A stretch of 64,000 nt of DNA from Aeromonas rivuli (GTDB lineage Bacteria; Pseudomonadota; Gammaproteobacteria; Enterobacterales; Aeromonadaceae), in NCBI RefSeq assembly GCF_000820045.1, contig NZ_CDBJ01000007.1:1-64000 (forward strand). The letters run 5' to 3'. Under the pieces are notes generated by a model. It did not search any database. It was not told the DNA's origin and saw nothing but the letters and a program-made list of their open reading frames with translations. The translations under genes were made by a program, and so were the position numbers. Below are positions 36,534 through 43,907 of the stretch, one piece after another (position 1 is the stretch's first letter; every line of letters starts with the position of its first letter).

Positions 36534-36605
36534 ATGCTAGTGTTCTCCCGGCCAAAAAGCTATGAAGCAGATCACAGTTGAAAGGGATTTCTGAAAACGC
36601 TTTCA
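36534..36605 (-). promoter_or_regulatory. CRP site, GalR/GalS-type operator and -10 element of the candidate small RNA
   Basis: On the minus strand, TGTGATCTGCTTCATA (36561-36576) matches the CRP consensus in 9 of 10 positions. TAGCAT (36534-36539) is a -10 placing the start near 36527, so CRP is centred at -41.5, the exact class II position. TGAAAACGCTTTCA (36592-36605) fits TGNAANCGNTTNCA, the core of GalR/GalS operators, fully, and is centred near -72. The layout resembles E. coli galP1, with the upstream operator one helical turn further out. Confidence 0.65.
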
Positions 36606-36615
36606 GTTTCCGGCT

Positions 36616-36639
36616 TAAAAATGGCCCACTTGGGGCCAT
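36616..36639 (-). terminator. Intrinsic terminator of the GalR/GalS-like gene
   Basis: 7-bp stem ATGGCCC / GGGCCAT with a 5-nt loop, then a TTTTTAA tail on the minus strand. It begins 5 bp past the stop and isolates the repressor gene from the small RNA promoter. Confidence 0.8.
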
Positions 36640-36643
36640 CTTC

Positions 36644-37651
36644 TCATGCCATCTCGGTGACGGACTCCCGTGCGACCAGTTCAGCCTCGAACTTGAGGGT
36701 CAGCCCCTCCGCCGGTTTATGATCCAGCAGACGCAGCGCCAACTCGGCGGCCCGCCCACCCATGGCTTCGATGGGGTAGCGCACCGTGGTGAGCTTGGGA
36801 TAGATGTAACGGGCGTAGGGAATATCGTCGAACCCCACCACTGAGACCTGTTGCGGGATCTTGTAACCCCGCTCCAGCAGGCAGGAGATGGCACCCGCCA
36901 CCATGGCATCATTGAAGCCCAGCACGGCGCTGAACGGCACGCCGCGCGCCAGCAGTGCCGTCATGGCAACATAACCGCCGTTCTCGTCGGCAAAGGCGCG
37001 GCCTATCAGAGCGGGATTGACGGCTATTCCGGCCCGTTGCAGGGCGTGGGTATAACCGGCCATACGCTGCTGACCGTCGACGAACTCCTCGTCATCCGAG
37101 GTGACAAAGGCTATCTGGCGATGCCCCGCATCGAGCAGATGCTGACAAGCCGTGGTGATACCCGCCTGATTATCCAGCCAGACACAGCGATCCTCCGCCC
37201 CCGGCACCTGACGGTTGATGAAGACCACAGGGGTAGAGCCTGCCGCCAGCTCGCTCAACTCGTCGTCCGGCAGCGCCTTGCTGTGCAGGATCAGGGCATC
37301 ACACTGGCGTTGCAGCAGGGCCTGTATGGCATGGCGCTCACGCACCTCATCATGGTTGCCTGACATCACAATGGTGAACTTGTCGGCGCGATCGACCACG
37401 GTTTCGATGCCGCGCATCATCTGGGCAAAGAAGGGGCCACCACACAGATCCCCCACCAGCACGCCGACGCAGTTGGAACGTTTACTGACCAGCGCCTGGG
37501 CAAAGCTGTTGGGACGAAAATTCAGCTCCTTCATGGCCGCCAGCACCGCCACCTTCTTCTCCGGGGCGACCTGGGCCGTGCTGTTGATGACACGGGACAC
37601 CGTCGAGATGGAGACATTGGCCATGCGGGAAACGTCTTTAATCGTTGCCAC
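36644..37651 (-). CDS. LacI-family repressor of the GalR/GalS type
   Basis: 335 residues. The N-terminal helix-turn-helix ATIKDVSRMANVSISTVSRV and hinge are followed by a periplasmic-binding-like core closely resembling E. coli GalR/GalS, for example ERHAIQALLQRQCDALILHS, CVWLDNQAGI and VGFDDIPYARYIYPKLTTVR. I chose the GTG at 37651, which has AAGGA 7 nt upstream; a TTG two codons earlier abuts that site. No galactose genes are adjacent. Its probable operator is immediately downstream, in front of the candidate small RNA. Confidence 0.9.
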   Translation of the reverse strand: MATIKDVSRMANVSISTVSRVINSTAQVAPEKKVAVLAAMKELNFRPNSFAQALVSKRSNCVGVLVGDLCGGPFFAQMMRGIETVVDRADKFTIVMSGNHDEVRERHAIQALLQRQCDALILHSKALPDDELSELAAGSTPVVFINRQVPGAEDRCVWLDNQAGITTACQHLLDAGHRQIAFVTSDDEEFVDGQQRMAGYTHALQRAGIAVNPALIGRAFADENGGYVAMTALLARGVPFSAVLGFNDAMVAGAISCLLERGYKIPQQVSVVGFDDIPYARYIYPKLTTVRYPIEAMGGRAAELALRLLDHKPAEGLTLKFEAELVARESVTEMA

Positions 37652-37820
37652 TCTCAATTCCTTTCATTAGGGGTTCGCCGCGCTTGGCTCGCCATTATAG
37701 CGACTCGTTCAATCCTGAACGCGGCGCCCGATCACCTGACAGGTTTCTTTTTGTAACAAAACCTTGCCCCATGATACCCCATCCACCCTGGAGAGGGAGC
37801 CGGGGCCACGCTGCACCGCC

Positions 37821-39716
37821 TCAGTATTGGTGGCGTAGTTCTCGTTCGGACATGAAACGCAGGGGTTGCTTGAGCCTGTGCCGATAGATGAGGTCGAACG
37901 ACAGCACATTCTGCACATAGTTGCGGGTCTCCTGATAGGGGATGCTCTCGACCCAGACATCCATCGGCTTGTCGGTGTGGGCATCACGCCAGCGTTTCAC
38001 CCGGCCCGGCCCCGCGTTGTAAGCGGCGGCAGCCAGAATACGATTGCCGTCATACACATCCAGCAGTCGCTTGAGGTAGGCACTGCCGAGGCGAATGTTC
38101 ATCATGGGATCAAACAGCTGTTGAGGATCCCGGTAAGGGACTCCCAGCTTGCCGGCGGTCTCCTTGGCGGTGGCCGGCATCAGCTGCATCAGCCCCCGCG
38201 CGCCCACCGGTGACTGCGCCAGCGGATAGAGGGCACTCTCCTGACGGGAGATGGCATAGAGCAGGCTGGTATCCATGACCCGCTCACGGGCCATCTGGGA
38301 GAAGGTGCGTTGCAGCGGCAGCGGGAAGCGCAAGTCCAGGGCATCCCAGGCCTCGGCGCGAATGCTGGCGAGGATTGCCAGCTCATGCCAACCCTGATTG
38401 AGGGCGACATGGCCAAATTCGATGCGCTGGGCCACCGAGTTGCGATCCATGTTGTGGATCCACTCCGAGCGAGCCGCGGCGATTTCGTTCATGGCGAGCA
38501 GCTCCTTGACCCGGGCCAGGAAGGGCCAGCGTCCGGCGGCACTGCGCCAGTCCGGGGCCCTGACCTGCGGCTCATTCTTGAGGCGATAAGGCACGCCGCT
38601 GCGCTGAGCGGCCATAAAGCCATAGAAGCCGCGCAGGCCGGCGGTCTCAATATAGAGCGCCTTGGCTGGCTTCTGCTGACCCTGCACTTCCAGGGCGCGA
38701 GCCTGCCAATAGCGCCAACGATCCTCTTTCTGCCGCGCCTGTGGCAGCTGTTTTATCCAGCCTTCGAGCCCGCGCCAATCCTCCTCCCAAATCGCAAGCC
38801 GTGCCCGCAGCTCCACCAACTCGGGTTGCGCCCGCACCTGGCTATCGACCCAGGCTCGCTGAGCCGGGGATCTATCCAACAGGTAACGCCGGGCAATGGC
38901 GTATTCAACCGGTTTGAGCTCCTGGGCGCTGAACGCGAAACGACTGCGATAGCTGGCCAATGCCCCCAGCACCCGATCCGGCTCGCTGTTGGCATAACGC
39001 ACCAACCCCTGCAGCAGCAGCTGGCGCGAGTGCCGCTCCTGACTGAAATAGACGGGATTCATCACCTTGGCCGGCTGACTCAGCAAGCTGGCCATCAGGG
39101 TGCCACTGCCCTTGAGCCCGGCGCCAAGCTGATTGGTCAAATGATTCACCAGGTTGCTGTTGCCCCCTTCGAAGGCGAGCATCATCCGCGACCAGACAGC
39201 CTCCTGGGTACGTAACCCGGCACCTTGCCAGAGGCTAAACAGAGAGTCGCACGCATCCGGGCGCGACTCGCCGCTCAGCCAGAGCTTGCCCGCCTCGCGC
39301 AGCCCCTCCTCGCGATGGCCGGTATGGTAGCGCGCCTCATAGTGCATGCAGCGCAGCTCGGTGGAGTTGGGGACGTCGGGATAGAGCCGCAGGAACTGGG
39401 ACCACTGGTTGCTTTGAGCCAGATGAATGAGATAGCTGCGTTCCAGACGATTGGACTGAGGGGTATCGGCATGCTCCTTGATGAAGCGGGTGACCTCGCC
39501 ATATTCGGCGCCGCCCGGACGAAACGCGAGCCGGTAATAGTCCAGATAAGGCAGCAGCGGGTAATGGTTGAGCTGGCTTCTGAGCGTCTGGAAGCGAGCC
39601 ATGTCGTTGGCGCGCACCGCATCATAGGCCTGGCGATAGCGCAACTGATCCATGGTCTGCGCCATGGCCCCCGGCACCAGGAGGGCGGATAAGATGATTC
39701 CCCAGACGGCTTTCAC
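37821..39716 (-). CDS. slt: Soluble lytic murein transglycosylase
   Basis: 631 residues (E. coli Slt70 645 with signal). A signal peptide (GIILSALLVPGAMAQ) leads to the long superhelical U/L domains and the C-terminal SLT domain with catalytic Glu in AISRQESALYPLAQSP, then GARGLMQLMPATAKETA and AYNAGPGRVKRWRD. It is a periplasmic exolytic enzyme acting on peptidoglycan. It stands alone on the minus strand, 169 bp upstream of the repressor gene. Confidence 0.96.
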   Translation of the reverse strand: MKAVWGIILSALLVPGAMAQTMDQLRYRQAYDAVRANDMARFQTLRSQLNHYPLLPYLDYYRLAFRPGGAEYGEVTRFIKEHADTPQSNRLERSYLIHLAQSNQWSQFLRLYPDVPNSTELRCMHYEARYHTGHREEGLREAGKLWLSGESRPDACDSLFSLWQGAGLRTQEAVWSRMMLAFEGGNSNLVNHLTNQLGAGLKGSGTLMASLLSQPAKVMNPVYFSQERHSRQLLLQGLVRYANSEPDRVLGALASYRSRFAFSAQELKPVEYAIARRYLLDRSPAQRAWVDSQVRAQPELVELRARLAIWEEDWRGLEGWIKQLPQARQKEDRWRYWQARALEVQGQQKPAKALYIETAGLRGFYGFMAAQRSGVPYRLKNEPQVRAPDWRSAAGRWPFLARVKELLAMNEIAAARSEWIHNMDRNSVAQRIEFGHVALNQGWHELAILASIRAEAWDALDLRFPLPLQRTFSQMARERVMDTSLLYAISRQESALYPLAQSPVGARGLMQLMPATAKETAGKLGVPYRDPQQLFDPMMNIRLGSAYLKRLLDVYDGNRILAAAAYNAGPGRVKRWRDAHTDKPMDVWVESIPYQETRNYVQNVLSFDLIYRHRLKQPLRFMSERELRHQY

Positions 39717-39790
39717 TCGACTTCTCCCTAAAATCGGGCGCCCAATGGCGCCCTGTTCTGTCTCCCCATTCTACCCGTAAACGGCCCGGG

Positions 39791-42301
39791 CTACAGCTTT
39801 GCTGCGACGGAATTTCTCGCCTCCAACTTGCCCCCCATCCGTTTGACGTAGCGTTCCAGATAAGGCACGGGCAGCGGCTTGGAAGCCAGGTATCCCTGAT
39901 AGAAATGGCAGCCCTGGGCCCGCAGAAATTCCAGCTGCTGGCGCGACTCCACCCCTTCTGCCGTCACGTTGAACCCCATGTGACGCGCCATGGCGATCAC
40001 CGCCTCGACGATGGCCATGTTGTCGCCATCCCGGGGAATATCCTGGATAAAGGATCTGTCTATCTTCAGCTCGTCGGCAGGCAAGCGCTTGAGGTAGCTC
40101 AGGGAGGAGTAACCGGCGCCAAAGTCATCGATGGCAAAGCTGATACCGAGCTGCTTGAGCTCGGTCATCTTGCTGATGGTGTCCTCCGCATGGCCCAGGA
40201 CCACAGACTCGGTGATCTCCAGGTTCAGGCAGGCCGGATCCATGCCGGTCTGCGCCAGTACGTCATAGATACATTCGACAAAATCCTGGGCATGAAACTG
40301 CTTGGCGCTGACATTGACCGACAACTGGGGAATATGGATCCCGTTCTCCTCCCAGCTCACATACTGGCTGCACGCCTCATGCAGCACCCAGTTGCCAATG
40401 TCGACGATAAGATCCGTCTCCTCGGCGATGGGAATAAATTCGGCGGGGGAGACCAGCGCGCGCCCCGGCGGCTGCCAGCGGATCAGTGCCTCGACCCCGA
40501 TAAGATCACCGCCTTCCACCAGGTGCTGGGGCTGATAATGCAACATCAGCTCGCCCCCGCTCAGGGCACTGCGCAATTCGTTGTGAATGAGCAGCCGCCT
40601 GTCCGCTTGATGCTGCATGGCGGCATCGAAGAAGCGACGGGTCTTGCGGCCCGCGGATTTGGCCTGATACATGGCGGTGTCCGCCTGCTTGAGCAGATCG
40701 TCCACCCCCTGCTCACGTCCCGGAAACAGGGTGATCCCCACGCTGGCACCAATGTGCAGCACCTGTGCCCCCTGACGATAGGGCGCCGCTATCTCGCCAA
40801 TCAATCGCTCGGCAATGAGATCGGCCTGCATCTCCGCCTGGGGCGGGCTGCTGGAGAGAGAGGGCAACAGCAGCACGAACTCGTCGCCGCCCAGACGAGC
40901 CAGACAATCCCCCTGGCGCACCAAGCGCTTGAGGCGAGTGGCCACCTCCTTGAGCAGCCAGTCACCTGTGGCATGGCCGAGGGAGTCATTGATGGTCTTG
41001 AAGTGATCGAGATCGATAAACAGCAGGGCACCGACCAGATGATCCCGGCTCGCCGCCACGAAAGTCTGTTCCAGGGTTTCATGGAGCTGGCGCCGGTTTG
41101 GCAGACCGGTCAGCTCGTCGTAATAGGCGAGATCCTGAATGCGGCGTTCGGCAGCCTTGCGCTCCGAAATATCCTCGAAGCAGATGACAAAGTGACTGAT
41201 CCGCCCCTTGTCATCCTGCACCGGGGTCACGATTTCCCACTGGGGGTAACCATAACCACGGGCGTGGCGGCGCATCGTCTCCCCCTGCCAGCGGCTCAGA
41301 TGGTCGAGCTCATACCCCAGGCCCCCTTCACTGGGCCAGAGATCGCAGCTCAGCCGCTTGCCAAGCACCGCCTGGCTGTCAAAGCCGGTGATCTGGCTGA
41401 AGGCATGGTTCACCCGCAGCACCTTGTAATCGGGATCCGTGATGATGATGCCTTCATGGGTCTCGAATGCCACGGCAGAGAGCCGTAACTGAGCCTCACT
41501 CTGCAACCGTTCCAGCTCGGCCACCATGCGCACCGAGAAGATGGTGAGTGCACTGGCCAAGTCAGGCAGCGCCACCGAGCCGGAAAAAAGCAGTGCCAGG
41601 TGGCCAAGCACCTGACCATGGCGATCGCGCAGGGGATGCCCATGATAGGTCTGGCCCGGGGCAAGCCAGGTTTGATCCTGTACTGGGGCCTCCAGCATCA
41701 GAGTCCGGGCCTGGCCTCCTTCATACAGGGTCTGACAGGGCATGCCCTCCAGCCGGTAGTGATCCGGTTCCACGCCATGGCTGGCCAGGACCCGCAGCGA
41801 CGCCGCATCCCCTCGCTCGGCCAACCAGACAGCATCGGCATTGAGGATAAGCGCCAGTTCATCGACCAGGGTGCTGAAGAACTCCAGCCCCGTCTTGGCG
41901 GAAAGCGCCTGAGCCAATTGGGCCAGCAAGGGATCTTGCACCCGCAGCACAGCACGCTCGTGGCTGGCCTGGGCTGACAGCAAGGAGCGATCGTTGACCT
42001 CTATCGGACTGATCCAGCCACAACAGAGCGCCTGATCGGGGAGATACTGGCCGCACCAGAGGTAATGATGGGCCTGGCCATCCTCCCCCTGCAGGTGGCC
42101 AATAAACTGGCCAGGCTTGTCCCCTTGCTGCAGGCGGGAAAGGAATTGGGCAAAGCCGACCTCGTCGGCAGGATCCAGGTCATCGCTCCAGGGGTGAGAC
42201 CCCTCCCCTTGCCAAAGCTGGTTAGAGGCATGATCCGAGACTCGCCATTGGCTCTGGGCCGGATCATAAAACCACATCATCTGAGTGGCCTGCTGCTTCA
42301 T
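39791..42301 (-). CDS. PAS-GGDEF-EAL cyclic-di-GMP signalling protein
   Basis: 836 residues, cytoplasmic, with no membrane segment. N-terminal input of unclear family (about 1-105), a GAF-like region (about 120-270), a PAS domain (about 285-400, FETHEGIIITDPDYKVLRVN), GGDEF (about 405-565, intact LARLGGDEFVLLL) and EAL (about 580-825, intact GVEALIRWQ and DDFGAGYSSLSYLKRL). Both synthesis and hydrolysis of cyclic-di-GMP are possible. The ATG at 42301 has GGAG 7 nt upstream. The HD-GYP protein at 26106 is a second turnover enzyme in this window. Confidence 0.93.
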   Translation of the reverse strand: MKQQATQMMWFYDPAQSQWRVSDHASNQLWQGEGSHPWSDDLDPADEVGFAQFLSRLQQGDKPGQFIGHLQGEDGQAHHYLWCGQYLPDQALCCGWISPIEVNDRSLLSAQASHERAVLRVQDPLLAQLAQALSAKTGLEFFSTLVDELALILNADAVWLAERGDAASLRVLASHGVEPDHYRLEGMPCQTLYEGGQARTLMLEAPVQDQTWLAPGQTYHGHPLRDRHGQVLGHLALLFSGSVALPDLASALTIFSVRMVAELERLQSEAQLRLSAVAFETHEGIIITDPDYKVLRVNHAFSQITGFDSQAVLGKRLSCDLWPSEGGLGYELDHLSRWQGETMRRHARGYGYPQWEIVTPVQDDKGRISHFVICFEDISERKAAERRIQDLAYYDELTGLPNRRQLHETLEQTFVAASRDHLVGALLFIDLDHFKTINDSLGHATGDWLLKEVATRLKRLVRQGDCLARLGGDEFVLLLPSLSSSPPQAEMQADLIAERLIGEIAAPYRQGAQVLHIGASVGITLFPGREQGVDDLLKQADTAMYQAKSAGRKTRRFFDAAMQHQADRRLLIHNELRSALSGGELMLHYQPQHLVEGGDLIGVEALIRWQPPGRALVSPAEFIPIAEETDLIVDIGNWVLHEACSQYVSWEENGIHIPQLSVNVSAKQFHAQDFVECIYDVLAQTGMDPACLNLEITESVVLGHAEDTISKMTELKQLGISFAIDDFGAGYSSLSYLKRLPADELKIDRSFIQDIPRDGDNMAIVEAVIAMARHMGFNVTAEGVESRQQLEFLRAQGCHFYQGYLASKPLPVPYLERYVKRMGGKLEARNSVAAKL

Positions 42302-42564
42302 GTACGACTCCAACTATTGTCTCTGTCCCAGAATGCGCAGGATACCGAGATCGCCCTCGCCTTCCCGAATATAGTGGGGAAAGAAAAAATGGGTGGGGGC
42401 AGTGCGGGTGAAACCTGATTAAAAGTCGACAGACTGTGCTGCCGGGAAGGGACAGATAGGATCCAATTTCCCCATACTGCCTGCCCATTTCATGCAGCTC
42501 AAGTGCTTTTTGGTCCAGAAGCCGAAAAGATCACAATTTACAATTTGATGAATAACAAAGAACA
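42302..42564. other. Intergenic region between divergent PAS-GGDEF-EAL and raiA genes
   Basis: Together with the raiA promoter this gap is 351 bp. I find no gene here. It must contain the promoter of the GGDEF-EAL gene on the minus strand, which I could not assign. AT content rises towards the CRP palindrome. Confidence 0.45.
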
Positions 42565-42611
42565 GATAATGTGATCTGGATCACATTATCTCCCTCCTCC
42601 ATGGGTATTCT
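42565..42611 (+). promoter_or_regulatory. CRP site and promoter of raiA
   Basis: A 26-bp palindrome (42565-42590) with perfect 12-bp arms GATAATGTGATC / GATCACATTATC contains an ideal CRP core (TGTGA-N6-TCACA). TATTCT at 42606-42611 is a plausible -10. The start near 42618-42619 puts CRP at about -41.5, class II activation. The arms extend past the usual CRP consensus, so binding should be strong. Confidence 0.8.
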
Positions 42612-42652
42612 GAAGGTGAAGACACAAGCAAGACGACCCGAAGGGGGCCAAT

Positions 42653-43003
42653 ATGAAAATTGAAATCACCAGTAAAATCATCGAGATCACCCCGGCAATT
42701 CGCGAGCGTATTGAATCTCGCTTCAACAAGCTCGAGCGTCTTCAGGTGCCGCTTATCACACCCCATGTGATCGTCTCCAAGGAACGACTGATGTTCAACA
42801 TTGAAGCCACCGCCGGTATTCCCAACGGCAAACTCTTTGCCCAGGCAGAACACGAGGATCTCTACGCTGCCATCAACGACCTGGGACAGAAGCTGGAGCG
42901 TCAGCTCAACCGTTATACCGAGAAACCCCTGGCGCGCCGTGGCCAGTCTCCTCTCAAGGAGCAAGCCCAGCCGGAAGAAGCCGACGCGGAAGTCGATGCT
43001 TAA
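42653..43003 (+). CDS. raiA: Ribosome hibernation factor RaiA (YfiA)
   Basis: 116 residues (E. coli 113), single HPF/S30AE domain: TSKIIEITPAIRERIESRFN, VSKERLMFNIEATAGIPNGK and HEDLYAAINDLGQKLERQLN. The acidic C-terminal tail (EEADAEVDA) distinguishes RaiA from short HPF. It binds the decoding site and inactivates 70S ribosomes in stationary phase or cold shock. AAGGGGG precedes the ATG. CRP control is indicated by the palindrome upstream. Confidence 0.95.
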   Translation: MKIEITSKIIEITPAIRERIESRFNKLERLQVPLITPHVIVSKERLMFNIEATAGIPNGKLFAQAEHEDLYAAINDLGQKLERQLNRYTEKPLARRGQSPLKEQAQPEEADAEVDA

Positions 43004-43029
43004 TGTGACAAAATCATCAGTTGGAGAGA

Positions 43030-43053
43030 AAAAGGCGGCCTAGCCGCCTTTTT
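43030..43053. terminator. Bidirectional terminator of raiA
   Basis: AAAAGGCGGC / GCCGCCTTTT with a 3-nt loop, T run on both strands. It begins 26 bp after raiA and also lies 73 bp downstream of the convergent unknown gene. Confidence 0.9.
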
Positions 43054-43125
43054 CTATGGTCATATCTGCCAAGGCTGCCTGCGGATCCGACGATGTTGCG
43101 TACCCTGCCAGCCACCCCCAATCCC

Positions 43126-43638
43126 TCAACTGCGCCAGTGCAGGCTCGCATCCACCCCTTGAGCCAAGCTGTCCAGCAGCGGCAACATAACCAGGGGAGC
43201 ACTCTCGCGCCCCTTGTTGGCCAACTGCCAGCGAGCCTCTACCCGTGCCCGGCCCAGGGCGCTCAGGTTGTCAAACACCCCTTCGTCCAGCACCGGCTGC
43301 CGCCCCACCAGAGGGGGAGGATTGAGCGCCAGCCAGAGCCTGGCATCCACCATGCTGCCCCCCTGCTGCAACCGCTCGGTCAGATGGGCACTGTCCGCTG
43401 TCTCATCGGCCTGCAAGGGGGTCGCAGGAGCCAGTCCAAACCGCTCGCGCCAGTCAATCTTCGCCTCAGGGGCGGATATCGCCTCATCGAACCAGGGTTG
43501 CTCCTCCACCGCCTCGGTGAGCAGGGCCAGGTGCAGGCGAAAATCGGCGCGATCGCCGCGCAGCAGATCCTGATTGAGACGCTGGCCGAGCTGTCCTTCA
43601 TCGACCAGCAGACGTTCGCGGAGGGTGTTGGGTAGCAT
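43126..43638 (-). CDS. Conserved protein, possibly VC2046/SO_2500 family
   Basis: 170 residues, cytoplasmic, no signal or membrane segment. The pattern LGQRLNQDLLRGDRADFRLHLALLTEAV reminds me of the VC2046/SO_2500 family of Vibrio and Shewanella, but I cannot confirm this. The C-terminus (LDEGVFDNLSALGRARVEAR) looks like a second conserved helix. Function unknown. It is alone between raiA and the tamAB operon. Confidence 0.7.
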   Translation of the reverse strand: MLPNTLRERLLVDEGQLGQRLNQDLLRGDRADFRLHLALLTEAVEEQPWFDEAISAPEAKIDWRERFGLAPATPLQADETADSAHLTERLQQGGSMVDARLWLALNPPPLVGRQPVLDEGVFDNLSALGRARVEARWQLANKGRESAPLVMLPLLDSLAQGVDASLHWRS

Positions 43639-43862
43639 GATGACTCTGCGATATGAAAGGTACCCTGTTATCGGCCGCGCCGGGTCAAGGTTTAGGGGTC
43701 GTGCTCATGTTCCGCGGCGGCGCTAGCACGCCAGGCCATCGGCGAGGATTCAGGGTGTCAATCGCAGCAAAACACCCGGCTCTCGGCGATGTCGCCCCTG
43801 CTACACTCCCCCTCAACAGAGCCTGCCTGAAATCAATCGATGCCAGATGGGGCGCCCTGAAC

Positions 43863-43894
43863 AACAAGAGGGGAGTCTGAGCTCCCCTCTTGTT
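43863..43894 (-). terminator. Terminator of tamAB
   Basis: Perfect 13-bp stem AACAAGAGGGGAG / CTCCCCTCTTGTT with a 6-nt loop, 14 bp beyond the tamB stop. T run is short (the stem itself carries the weak A-T end). Confidence 0.7.
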
Positions 43895-43907
43895 CATTGC
43901 CACTGCG

